The notes below the pieces were generated by a model. That model saw only the letters and a program-made list of their open reading frames with translations, ran no database searches and was not told where the DNA came from. From DAOULY01 sp034414595 (GTDB lineage: Bacteria > Chloroflexota > Dehalococcoidia > SZUA-161 > JAUWZY01): a stretch of 64,000 nucleotides of DNA. Position numbers and translations under genes: made by a program. The stretch lies in NCBI GenBank assembly GCA_034414595.1, contig DAOULY010000021.1, positions 476,254-540,253 of the forward strand, in the 5' to 3' direction. Of the stretch, positions 1 through 7,516 are shown one piece after another (the first letter of the stretch is position 1; the number at the start of each line of letters is the position of its first letter).

Positions 1-1439
1 TGATGGCAGTCCCCGCCCATGACCAGCGCGACTTCGAGTTCGCTGAGGAGTTCGGCCTGCCGGTAAAGGTGGTCATCGCCCCCAAGGGCTGGTCTGGAGA
101 GGAGCTGGAGCAGGCCTATGAGGAGCACGGGGTCATGGCCAATTCCGCTCAGTTTGATGGCCTGCCCAGCGAGCAGGGCAAGGAAGCTATCGCCGATTTC
201 ATGGAGGAAAAAGGCTATGGCCACAGGACAATAAGCTACCGGCTGCGCGACTGGCTCATCTCGCGCCAGAGGTACTGGGGAGCGCCGATACCAATCGTCT
301 ACTGCCCGAGCTGCGGCACCGTTCCCGTACCCGAGGACCAGCTGCCGGTGCTGCTTCCTGAAGATGCTGAGTTCAGGCCCACAGGTGAGTCACCGCTGAA
401 ATACCACGCCTCCTTTGTCAATACCACCTGCCCTCAATGCGGCGCCGCGGCACAGCGGGAAACGGACACCATGGACACCTTCATGTGCTCCTCGTGGTAC
501 TTCCTTCGCTATGCCAGCCCTGGAGATCAGGATGGGCCCTTCAGACCGGATGACATCAAGTACTGGCTTCCGGTAGACCTTTACACCGGCGGCGCCGAGC
601 ACGCCACCATGCACCTCCTCTACGCTCGATTTTTCATCAAGGCGCTGCGAGATATGGGTCTGGTCGATTTCGATGAGCCCTTCACCAAACTTTTCAACCA
701 GGGGACCATCATCTACCGCGGGCACAAGATGAGCAAGTCCCGGGGGAACGTGGTCAATCCCGACGACTATGTGGCCGAGGTCGGTGCCGATGCTGTCCGC
801 GCCTACCTCATGTTCGTTGCCCCCTGGGACCAGGGAGGAGAATGGAACGATAGCGGGTTCATCGGGGTCTCCCGCTGGCTGAACCGGGTCTGGAACCTGG
901 TGCTGGAGCAGCCGGAAGCCGAGGACAGGCCTAAAATGGACCAGGCCACGGAGCGAGAGCTGCGCCGCATAACTCATGGGACGATAAGGAAGGCGACCGA
1001 AGACCTGGAGCGGTTCCACTTCAATACCATGATTGCTGCCCTCATGGAGTTCACCAATCATCTAAACAGAGTGAAGGAGTCATACTCAGTCGATGGCCCC
1101 GTCTGGCAGGAGGCCATTGATGCCCTGCTCCTGCTGCTGGCCCCGACCACGCCCCACCTCGCCGAGGAGCTGTGGTCCGAGATTGGCCATCCCTATAGCA
1201 TCCACAACCAGCCCTTCCCCACCTGGAGCGAGGAGCTTGCCGCTGAGGAGAAGTTCACCCTGGTAGTTCAGGTAAATGGCAAGCTCAGGGATAAGGTCAC
1301 CGTGCCCGTGTCCATCACCGAGGATGAGGCTCGACAGTTAGCCCTGAGCAGTGAGCGAGTCCAGACACACCTCAAGGAGCGTGAGGTAAAGACGGTGGTC
1401 TATGTCCCGGGCAGGCTGGTGAACGTGGTGCTCAAGTAG
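1..1439 (+). CDS. leuS: Leucyl-tRNA synthetase, C-terminal part (5' end outside window)
   Basis: Cytosolic class I aminoacyl-tRNA synthetase that charges tRNA-Leu. The reading frame is open at the left edge, so the ATG at position 3 is internal: it falls in the editing-domain segment reading MAVPAHDQRDFEFA. Visible parts are the end of the CP1 editing domain, the CSSWYFLRY/TGGAEHA catalytic-core region, the KMSKS loop (KMSKSRGN, codons starting at 726), the anticodon-binding helical domain and a short C-terminal domain ending VPGRLVNVVLK. Two CxxC-like pairs (YCPSCG and TCPQCG) fit the LeuRS zinc-binding insertion. About 478 residues of an expected 800 or more are present. The next feature starts only a few bases after the stop, at a repeat that may mark an island edge. 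Confidence 0.97.
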   Translation, partial: MAVPAHDQRDFEFAEEFGLPVKVVIAPKGWSGEELEQAYEEHGVMANSAQFDGLPSEQGKEAIADFMEEKGYGHRTISYRLRDWLISRQRYWGAPIPIVYCPSCGTVPVPEDQLPVLLPEDAEFRPTGESPLKYHASFVNTTCPQCGAAAQRETDTMDTFMCSSWYFLRYASPGDQDGPFRPDDIKYWLPVDLYTGGAEHATMHLLYARFFIKALRDMGLVDFDEPFTKLFNQGTIIYRGHKMSKSRGNVVNPDDYVAEVGADAVRAYLMFVAPWDQGGEWNDSGFIGVSRWLNRVWNLVLEQPEAEDRPKMDQATERELRRITHGTIRKATEDLERFHFNTMIAALMEFTNHLNRVKESYSVDGPVWQEAIDALLLLLAPTTPHLAEELWSEIGHPYSIHNQPFPTWSEELAAEEKFTLVVQVNGKLRDKVTVPVSITEDEARQLALSSERVQTHLKEREVKTVVYVPGRLVNVVLK

Positions 1440-1446
1440 TCCCCGT

Positions 1447-1469
1447 TCATTTGAGCTTTATTCATTATT
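1447..1469. repeat. Island-edge repeat, copy C (inverted relative to A and B)
   Basis: Eight bases after the leuS stop the sequence TCATTTGAGCTTTATTCAT (and the next 4 nt) matches the reverse complement of 7517-7539 with three mismatches in 23. The same sequence family recurs at 6027-6060. Copies C and B therefore bound the 1.44-7.55 kb accessory region as inverted repeats. No gene or hairpin explains the match. Confidence 0.6.
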
Positions 1470-1533
1470 TCTGGTTGCTCTGGCCAAGGCCGAATTTCGA
1501 GGAATGCTTCCGAACCACTTCGTCCCAATAGCC

Positions 1534-2400
1534 TTAGCGTCTAATGCGTCTTAGAAACACTAATATACTAAAAAAGAGACCTATCAAAGCAATGATTAGG
1601 GCTAAAATGGAAAGGAAAATTGGAAGCCACCCAGTGTTACCAGCCATCTCCCAATTCCCAGTTGCAGCCAGAGTAGCGATTATGGTGAGTGCTGTAACGA
1701 TTATTGCTAGCACTACGAAAACTACACCTTGGAACCCTCGTATCTCCTTCTTCATACCTTCTATTGCGGCATCCATTTTATCAAATTCTTTTTTTGGCGC
1801 GCTCTCCAGTCTATCTGTATCTAGTGCACCTAAGCAATCCGTAGGACGACGCGGATCAGGTTTCCATAGCTCACAGCCCTTGGATTCGTCATAAAAGGTT
1901 GTCCTTACAAAATCGATCGTAAACAGCGTTTCCTCAAACTCTAGTCGCTGTTCCTCATTAGAAAGGTTGTACAGCGGGCAGAACAAATACCCTGAGTACC
2001 CCGGATCAACTTGAAGACTCCCAACCCAAACCAACCCCTTATAGACTTTCTTTACTTTAAGATTCCACCGTGCTATCAGAAAGCCTGGTATATTCACTTT
2101 CTCCAGTGTTCTTACAACAGCTATCCCATGGGGTGGTATTTTAAGCACGGGGTCCCCTGCCGATAGATTGCGGTCTTCGCCATCAACTCTGCAACGATTA
2201 CCAAGACGCAGATGATAAGAAGCGGGCTTCAGGAATTTCTTGTCATCTACAAACGGGTCGATTAGTTTTGGGTCGTTCTTACAATACTCTCTTATCTCAT
2301 CACGGAGCAAAACAGCGCCATGCCAGTTCGCCCATACTTCGTCTCTAGGGTCTCTTCTTAGCCTCTTGTCTTCTGTCGAATTTTGCTCTTGCTCTGTCAT
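1534..2400 (-). CDS. Membrane-anchored dCTP deaminase/dUTPase-fold protein
   Basis: 288 aa. Residues about 30-170 resemble the Dcd/dUTPase trimer fold: PASYHLRLGN at 59-68 and a VDPGYSG motif at 131-137. Two strongly hydrophobic helices follow (about 225-246 and 258-284) and the protein ends in a basic tail, so the nucleotide-binding-like domain should face the cytosol from the membrane. Dcd enzymes are normally soluble and about 170-190 aa. By eye the Dcd catalytic Glu (E138 in E. coli, in LEFYN after DPGxxG) aligns with Pro142 (CPLYN), and the RSS substrate segment reads RWN. Deamination is therefore doubtful, and nucleotide sensing or dUTPase-like binding is possible. It is the last gene of a three-gene operon, starting 26 nt after the purA-like stop. 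The ATG at 2400 is the only sensible start. Confidence 0.75.
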   Translation of the reverse strand: MTEQEQNSTEDKRLRRDPRDEVWANWHGAVLLRDEIREYCKNDPKLIDPFVDDKKFLKPASYHLRLGNRCRVDGEDRNLSAGDPVLKIPPHGIAVVRTLEKVNIPGFLIARWNLKVKKVYKGLVWVGSLQVDPGYSGYLFCPLYNLSNEEQRLEFEETLFTIDFVRTTFYDESKGCELWKPDPRRPTDCLGALDTDRLESAPKKEFDKMDAAIEGMKKEIRGFQGVVFVVLAIIVTALTIIATLAATGNWEMAGNTGWLPIFLSILALIIALIGLFFSILVFLRRIRR

Positions 2401-2426
2401 TCCCGCCCCTCACTCTTCATGCTTTG

Positions 2427-3521
2427 CTAAGCTGTAAGCATGGCGGACTTGAGCGATACATCCAGCTTGGAGACGATTCCAAACCGCCTCTGAATACTTC
2501 TATCTATCAGCTCATCATTGGTCGGCCCCGTCCCGACGAAGACTACTGGTACACTTAATTCCCGTTCCAGCCATTCAATAAATTGCTTAGTCTTGCCACA
2601 AAGACCGTCGAACTCTGCTAGTCCCTTATTTGCAAAATCGAGGTAATCCGCGCCGTGCAGAGCTAACTCTGTTGGCCTGTTCACCATGCTTGCCCGGCGC
2701 ACCAGTTCCATATCAAATGCAGCAATTCGCCTAAGTTTGTTGGTCACTGTTGAATACTCACCGATACTGTGAGGATACCCGCTCCCCTGCTGAAGTTCCT
2801 CCCAGGTTATCTCATTCTTGAGAGGTCCGGATTTTCCTTCTACTCTGATTGGGAAAGTTCGTACAGCCATGATTATAGAGTCCACTTTCATAGGGCTGAG
2901 TCCCACTTCGCTTAGAAATGCACTTGCAGTGGTGTCACGACTAGTGGCATATGGGTAACAGAGAGTGTGATATAGGGATAATCCGAAACCCTGAGTGCCT
3001 TCGACAATGCAGAGTTGACCTTTATCAATACCGCAGTTGACTTCAGAGGAGACATCAGTGATGAAGGGATGTGCTTCTGGAATTTCTGATGCTAGTTTAA
3101 TCATCCCGTCTCTGAGGGCACGCTTCACTACCCCTATGCCTGTACCGGAGAGTGTCGAGCCTATCCGCTCTCTTAGGCCAAGTTGAGATTCCTTTTCCCC
3201 GTCTTCATCTATAATGATGGCCGCATTATGGTCTATACCCACTCGCTGCCTATCTATCCCAGTAAGCTCTATTTCACTAAGCAGCAGTTTCAAGTTAATA
3301 ATGGATCCAGCGGCAAGGAGTAAGCGGCTTCGTGAATTCACGAAGCCAGCGGGAAGCAATCTAAGCCTGAATATCTGATCCTTAAGGTGAACAGTATGAC
3401 CTGAATTGGGTCCGCCACAACGTACTACGAAGTCGGGATCATCTCTTTTGGCAAGGTGGGCTACAATCTTCCCCTTACCCTCACCACCATATTGTCCACC
3501 TACTACAACAGTCACTGCCAT
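2427..3521 (-). CDS. Short archaeal-type adenylosuccinate synthetase homologue with Asp13 replaced by Gly (PurA/PurZ-like)
   Basis: 364 aa, shorter than the roughly 430-aa bacterial PurA and close to the compact archaeal (Pyrococcus) form, which it resembles throughout (VVVGGQ, GTQGFGLSLY, EYGTVT-like EYSTVTNKLRR, GTGP near the C-terminus). PurA joins IMP and aspartate using GTP. The P-loop reads GGQYGGEGKGK at 8-18: Gly13 (codon 3483-3485, GGT) occupies the place of the catalytic aspartate of PurA (GDEGKGK). The transition-state His is kept (SGHTV, H42). From memory, the PurZ enzymes of Z-genome phages, which use dGMP, also lack this Asp. The gene lies between a nuclease fusion and a Dcd-like gene with 26-30 nt gaps, unlike a housekeeping purA. 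The substrate cannot be decided from sequence. Confidence 0.85.
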   Translation of the reverse strand: MAVTVVVGGQYGGEGKGKIVAHLAKRDDPDFVVRCGGPNSGHTVHLKDQIFRLRLLPAGFVNSRSRLLLAAGSIINLKLLLSEIELTGIDRQRVGIDHNAAIIIDEDGEKESQLGLRERIGSTLSGTGIGVVKRALRDGMIKLASEIPEAHPFITDVSSEVNCGIDKGQLCIVEGTQGFGLSLYHTLCYPYATSRDTTASAFLSEVGLSPMKVDSIIMAVRTFPIRVEGKSGPLKNEITWEELQQGSGYPHSIGEYSTVTNKLRRIAAFDMELVRRASMVNRPTELALHGADYLDFANKGLAEFDGLCGKTKQFIEWLERELSVPVVFVGTGPTNDELIDRSIQRRFGIVSKLDVSLKSAMLTA

Positions 3522-3551
3522 GACTTATTCCCCCACCGCTCTGAGAATCAG

Positions 3552-5096
3552 TTATAGATTATTAGGCCTCGGAACGATTAGATACCCTTCATCTTCATTA
3601 CCCAGGCCTTCATACAAACCCGACAAATAGAAGTAGCCGACCAAAGCAGAGGTGATAGCATCCAGTTCATCATGTGTAGTCTTAGAATCTACGAATTCTC
3701 CAGAAAGGCCAAATTCTATGAGGCCTTGCTTCAACTCTTCAATACTGATCTTCTTTCTGGTGATCCCAAGTATATCCTGAGCAGCACCAGGATAACTTTC
3801 AATGACATCAAAGCCCAACTCTCGTAACTGTTGTGCTAATTTCATACCTCTTTCAGTGAGACCTTGCATACTCTGGATCAGACACCAAAACACATTGATT
3901 TTCCTACTACGAAGTATTCTCTCGCACTCACGGGTAATTCCAAACTTTCTGCATTCGCACTCGTCGCTAACACAATCCCGTCCTTTGGGGAGAGAAAGAG
4001 GCGAATCTATTGAAATCATGTATGGCTTCCATTTTAACATAAGGTCCACGATTTCATCATCCGTTGCCACTAATCTGGTTTGTACGGATTTGGCCTCCAT
4101 CAGTGCCACTCCAGATTTTCGGGCATCGGATGCTCTCAGGTCAATGCCAACTACTTTTGGAGGAGAGTCTCTGAGTCCATCCAAGTTCGAGAGCAACATG
4201 TCCATATCAAGACTATGGTTATCTCTTCTGCAATTGTTGTTCGCAGAGTAGACTTCTTTGCAAGCCGCTGTGAACAGCTTCTTATTTGCCTTTACAATAG
4301 GAGTATGCATATTCTGACTATCGGCCCCTCGACTACGAGCAGGATGGCTCGAGCTCGATAGTAGTCTTTCCTTCATCATGGAATAGCCAAGCTCCATTAA
4401 CACCCTAAGGTTGGTGACATCAGAATAATTGTATTGTAGCAGCAATTCCAGTGCTCCGTGGTCACCACGCATATATCTATGCCATAGAATGGTAGCACCA
4501 AATCCATCTATATTGTCAACCTCGTCATCCCTTGCAATGCCAACCTGTTTTTCAACTGACTTCAATCCGCCGGTATATCCAAGCCGCTTTAGAAGAAACC
4601 TTAGGTCAATGTGGACTGGAGGAAGGCTCACTCGGCCAAACTCCGAGCTTAGAAATGGTAAGTCAAATAGAGTACCATTGTAGGTCACTATCACCGAATA
4701 TTTCTGAATTTCGTCTTTGAAATCAGACAAGTTCAGACCTCGTATATACGCTTTGAACTCTTTGCCATTGAACAAGCCAATTAGTGTTACATTATCGTAA
4801 TAAGGAGACAGGCCGGTTGTTTCAATGTCTAGGAACGCCGTGCTATGCTTGAACTCTGGGTATAGGCGCCACCACTCTCTTTTGGGTAAGGTTCTACTAA
4901 AAAACCGAACCTCTTTTTTCCTTAAGGCGTTCTCAGACAGAGTAAGATAGTTAGCGATTCTTTCTGAAGTTTTCGTGGGGATTTCAAATGTGGTAGACTT
5001 GGGAAACTCGCTCCACGAAGAGGCATTTGTCTCCCAGATTTTCCTTTCGGTTTTAGCCCCAATACCAGGAACATGTAAGAACGTGTTCCTCAGCAT
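3552..5096 (-). CDS. HhH-like/DnaQ-like exonuclease fused to DUF429
   Basis: 514 aa from the ATG at 5096, chosen because GGGAGAG lies 5 nt upstream and because homologues of the YprB-like RNase H family begin at this MLRNTF motif; an in-frame upstream ATG at 5207 lacks support. Order: helix-hairpin-helix-like PGIGAKTERK (10-19); RNase H-fold 3'-5' exonuclease with DIETTG (D90, E92), YNGTLFDLPFL (D145) and YNYSDVTNL (D226), so the acidic metal ligands are intact; a linker; then a DUF429 domain (about 314-500; VVGIDLR, SIDSPLSLP, ESYPGA, HDELDAITSA). DUF429 is itself a predicted RNase H-fold nuclease. First gene of the leftward operon. Predicted to act on DNA or RNA ends; substrate unknown. Confidence 0.82.
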   Translation of the reverse strand: MLRNTFLHVPGIGAKTERKIWETNASSWSEFPKSTTFEIPTKTSERIANYLTLSENALRKKEVRFFSRTLPKREWWRLYPEFKHSTAFLDIETTGLSPYYDNVTLIGLFNGKEFKAYIRGLNLSDFKDEIQKYSVIVTYNGTLFDLPFLSSEFGRVSLPPVHIDLRFLLKRLGYTGGLKSVEKQVGIARDDEVDNIDGFGATILWHRYMRGDHGALELLLQYNYSDVTNLRVLMELGYSMMKERLLSSSSHPARSRGADSQNMHTPIVKANKKLFTAACKEVYSANNNCRRDNHSLDMDMLLSNLDGLRDSPPKVVGIDLRASDARKSGVALMEAKSVQTRLVATDDEIVDLMLKWKPYMISIDSPLSLPKGRDCVSDECECRKFGITRECERILRSRKINVFWCLIQSMQGLTERGMKLAQQLRELGFDVIESYPGAAQDILGITRKKISIEELKQGLIEFGLSGEFVDSKTTHDELDAITSALVGYFYLSGLYEGLGNEDEGYLIVPRPNNL

Positions 5097-5271
5097 AGTT
5101 ACTCTCCCAATTCTGCTAGGAGCACCCGTGAATGCCAGCCTGTAAGTGGTTTGTTGAGAGGGCAAGATGAAATTCTTTGGCGAGGAGAGAGGAAGATCGT
5201 GGTGCACTCACCTGGCACACCGGGAGCCGCCGTTTTTGTCACCATAGGAGTGCCCTCGCATGTTTATATGA

Positions 5272-5300
5272 ATCCTAACATACCTGTAGTAATTTGTCAA
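5272..5300 (-). promoter_or_regulatory. Promoter of the exonuclease/purA-like/dcd-like operon
   Basis: On the minus strand a perfect TTGACA (-35, 5295-5300) is followed after 17 nt by TAGGAT (-10, 5272-5277; 4/6 to consensus). It would give a leader of about 170 nt before the ATG at 5096. Its -35 box forms one half of an inverted repeat with the -35 box of the divergent promoter at 5340-5345. Confidence 0.55.
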
Positions 5301-5339
5301 CAAAATCAGCATAATTATACTGAATCATTAGTTGCCTAA

Positions 5340-5368
5340 TTGACAACATAATATTTTAATGATATAGT
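5340..5368 (+). promoter_or_regulatory. Promoter of the XRE regulator gene
   Basis: Perfect TTGACA (5340-5345), 17-nt spacer, TATAGT (5363-5368; 5/6). The start codon follows about 55 nt later. The 39-bp AT-rich stretch between the two back-to-back -35 boxes, which contains ATAATTAT, is a natural operator site for the regulator encoded downstream. Confidence 0.65.
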
Positions 5369-5425
5369 AGCTAATCATTTTATGATTAAGTATACATAAA
5401 TTAATAATACAACAGATATTATACG

Positions 5426-5860
5426 GTGACACTTATGGGACGACGCCCAATAAGCATTGCTGAAAAAAAGCGGCGCCAGAAGTTTGGCACATTGTTGCAG
5501 AAACAGAGGCACGAACTGAGCCTTGGTCTCCGCGAAGCCGCCCGCATGGCCGGGCTGAACCACACGACTCTTTCCCGAATTGAGAGCGGTGAGCGCCCGT
5601 GCTCGCTTGGCGACTTGCACGTATTAGGGAACACGTATGGGGTACCGCCCGAAGCGTTGCAGATAGCACTGAATGGCCAAATATCGTTGGCTCTTACACT
5701 GATTCGTAACCCATCCGAGCCCCTGAAGAGTAGTGCCGACAAAACTGAGATATTCTCAGCTAGAACCACACCTGAGGAAAAGAGACAGCTTACCCTATTC
5801 TTGGGATATCTCCGGTTCGCTCAAGGGGCAGAACACCCCGCCAAGGTTATAAAATCCTAA
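5426..5860 (+). CDS. XRE-family helix-turn-helix regulator
   Basis: 144 aa from GTG at 5426; an ATG at 5435 gives a protein three residues shorter and is equally likely, as neither has a clear Shine-Dalgarno. A Cro/CI-type helix-turn-helix occupies about residues 16-72 (LREAARMAGLNHTTLSRIE, then a second helix pair ending YGVPPEAL), followed by an uncharacterised 70-residue tail. It is divergent from the nuclease/PurA-like/Dcd-like operon, with facing promoters, so local control of that operon is the obvious inference. No DNA target can be read from the protein. Confidence 0.85.
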   Translation: MTLMGRRPISIAEKKRRQKFGTLLQKQRHELSLGLREAARMAGLNHTTLSRIESGERPCSLGDLHVLGNTYGVPPEALQIALNGQISLALTLIRNPSEPLKSSADKTEIFSARTTPEEKRQLTLFLGYLRFAQGAEHPAKVIKS

Positions 5861-6026
5861 GAAGAGCATATTCGCCTCAGCTCTGCCTTCCTCTTCTAAC
5901 TGCGATCACGGAGCTTACTGAGCTACCGAAGGGCATTGAGAAGTATACTAGAAGAGCTTGAAAAGGAACTCAAGGAGAAAGAGAGAAGAGAGCTTACACG
6001 TTGCAACAAAATAGTAATAAATTCAG

Positions 6027-6060
6027 AATTATGCATAAGGCTCATTTGACTAAGAATCGG
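6027..6060. repeat. 34-bp island repeat, copy A
   Basis: Matches 7517-7550 in the same orientation at 31 of 34 positions (shared core GCTCATTTGACTAAG). It overlaps the last three codons and the stop of the DUF5343 gene, so the repeat unit enters coding sequence. With copy B it brackets a 1.5-kb unit holding the DUF5343 gene, the 89-aa gene and the 155-bp element. Confidence 0.7.
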
Positions 6061-6793
6061 AACCTGCCGGTTGGTCATCGGGATATACGGCATCCAGAAC
6101 TGCTTCCAGCGCGACCTTGAATCTCCTCTTGCTATCCTTATCCCATTTCTGCCCCTTTTGAGGTAGTAGATTCAAGACTCCAGCTACTGCCATATCGACG
6201 TCATTGAACCTTGCAGCGATGGGTTCGGGAGAAGATGTTTCAACTCTTGTCGAGGATCTGTCTTGCTTGCTCTTTCGTTTCTCTTGCGACCTGCGCCGCA
6301 CGATGCTGGGTCTACCAAGGCCGCTTTTGGTTCGGCTACTAAGATGGGGCGATATGTCCTTCCCAGCTTCAACGGCCATGTGTAGGAAGAAGCTTGTACA
6401 AGCGCGCTGGGTATCACCACTAACCCCTAGGCTCTCAAACCTATCTGTTAGCTGCTTCCAGGTTGCAGTCGCCAAGTTGAAGTTGGCATCATGTAGGAAG
6501 GGGTAACCTTCTTCCAATAATTGGTTAAGTACTGCGGCCTTATCGCCGTCGTTTCTATGGGCTTCAACCAACGCATGGAGGCTTTCTGTCGGAACCCCAT
6601 TATCGTCTACCAAGCTCAAATACCGGAGTGCCGCTCTGAGTTTTTTCTTGTCGCTGCCCGAGAACCGTAAATCAGTGAAAACTGAGGCATCAATTTGGTC
6701 GGGCAGAAAGTTTGCTAATCCGTGCATTAGCTTCTTCCAAGTGGCATACGAAACATACGGTGGTAGACGTTCACTTTTCCGTTCTTCAACCAT
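6050..6793 (-). CDS. DUF5343-family protein
   Basis: 247 aa. The N-terminal half (PPYVSYATWKKLMHGLANFLPDQIDASVF, written here only as the PPYVSYATWKKL motif at 11-22) matches the DUF5343 pattern: two small helical bundles seen in accessory proteins of unknown function, sometimes near defence genes. Residues about 165-195 form a basic, Ser/Arg/Lys-rich linker. A GGAGGAGGGG stretch lies upstream of the ATG. A candidate promoter is at 6868-6897. The 3' end coincides with a 34-bp repeat. No catalytic motif was recognised. Confidence 0.7.
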   Translation of the reverse strand: MVEERKSERLPPYVSYATWKKLMHGLANFLPDQIDASVFTDLRFSGSDKKKLRAALRYLSLVDDNGVPTESLHALVEAHRNDGDKAAVLNQLLEEGYPFLHDANFNLATATWKQLTDRFESLGVSGDTQRACTSFFLHMAVEAGKDISPHLSSRTKSGLGRPSIVRRRSQEKRKSKQDRSSTRVETSSPEPIAARFNDVDMAVAGVLNLLPQKGQKWDKDSKRRFKVALEAVLDAVYPDDQPAGSDS

Positions 6794-6867
6794 TTTATTC
6801 CACCCCTCCTCCGGTTCTGTTTACGGTTCTAATTTTGGCAGAACTCTGTGTCTTTGCCAAGGACCTA

Positions 6868-6897
6868 ATTATAGAACCAGCCTGACAATTTTTGCAA
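6868..6897 (-). promoter_or_regulatory. Candidate promoter of the DUF5343 gene
   Basis: Minus strand: TTGCAA (6892-6897), 18-nt spacer, perfect TATAAT (6868-6873), about 75 nt before the start codon. The surrounding 160 bp repeat the GGTTCT/AGAACC word several times, which could be an operator. Confidence 0.45.
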
Positions 6898-6955
6898 ATG
6901 CTTTTCTGAACCGCCAAAATGTTGCCAGAGTAAAAAATCTTCGGAGGCTACAGCA

Positions 6956-7225
6956 GTGGCATCAGGCGATACTGTTCTGGTGAAATCATTCCCACAGGTT
7001 CCGCTAATTAGACAAATATATGCCGAGACGGAAGATACCGCCTTGGTGTGGCGTGGCGGCGTAGGTGACGAAGATATACCTGCGCCATGCCCCAAGAACT
7101 GCGTTTTCGTCTACGATGCTGAGCTGTGGGAAAAGCTACAGAACGAGAAGAGGAACAACGGTTACGACTCACCTGTATTGTCTCTGCTGTGGGCGAAAGC
7201 TGAACCGTATTACAAATCGAAATAA
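6956..7225 (+). CDS. Unknown 89-aa protein
   Basis: GTG start at 6956, supported by GGAGG at 6942-6946 (9-nt spacing). The product is acidic/neutral, without membrane segments, and contains a CPKNC pair near the middle and several aromatic residues. I do not recognise the family. It diverges from the DUF5343 gene with which it shares a 160-bp control region and lies inside the unit bounded by the two 34-bp repeats. It could be a small partner of the DUF5343 protein; this is inference from position only. Confidence 0.5.
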   Translation: MASGDTVLVKSFPQVPLIRQIYAETEDTALVWRGGVGDEDIPAPCPKNCVFVYDAELWEKLQNEKRNNGYDSPVLSLLWAKAEPYYKSK

Positions 7226-7251
7226 GAAATAGGGCAGAGGGAGTAGATGAG

Positions 7252-7406
7252 ATGGCAGAGCGGGAATCCGAAGTTTCGGCTTCCTCCTTTTCTTCGGATT
7301 TGGAGGGTTTGTAGCCGGAGGTGTTCCCGAAGCACCTTCCCCGAGCCCTGGTTCATTCCCATGCCAGGTGTCTCACCCGGCGAGTTGTCCCTCACCGCTC
7401 TGCCAT
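7252..7406. repeat. 155-bp element with 12-bp terminal inverted repeats (structured RNA or MITE-like)
   Basis: It begins ATGGCAGAGCGG and ends with the exact complement CCGCTCTGCCAT. Inside are nested pairings: AATCCGAAG/CTTCGGATT, GCCGG/CCGGC, GGAGGTG/CACCTTCC and CCTGG/CCAGG, consistent with a multibranched RNA or a small palindromic mobile element. No reading frame on either strand looks coding. No match to tRNA, tmRNA, T-box, SRP RNA or a riboswitch family was recognised. With repeat copy B it fills the 348-bp gap between the 89-aa gene and the TauE gene. Confidence 0.5.
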
Positions 7407-7516
7407 TAGTGAAAGTGAGAGAGTAGGCAATTATAGAGCAATCTATGGGATATTGTCAAGCCTCAGACTCATAACGGTCCATATGGTTGGGCATCCAAAG
7501 GACATCTACAGGCAAT

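Noticed and set aside
5151..5339. Plus-strand 62-codon frame in the island control region
   Set aside because: It overlaps both promoters and the nuclease gene start; no conserved motif.
1534..5860. Complete phage Z-genome (2-aminoadenine) pathway
   Set aside because: Only a PurZ-like candidate is present; no DatZ-type HD hydrolase, MazZ-type nucleotide pyrophosphatase or DpoZ polymerase is in the island, so the full pathway is not claimed.
5861..6049. Possible short Glu/Lys-rich frame (TTG near 5936) after the XRE gene
   Set aside because: No ribosome-binding site, weak start and low-complexity content.
7252..7406. tRNA, tmRNA, 6S, SRP RNA or cobalamin riboswitch
   Set aside because: None of the conserved loops or core sequences of these RNAs could be matched on either strand.
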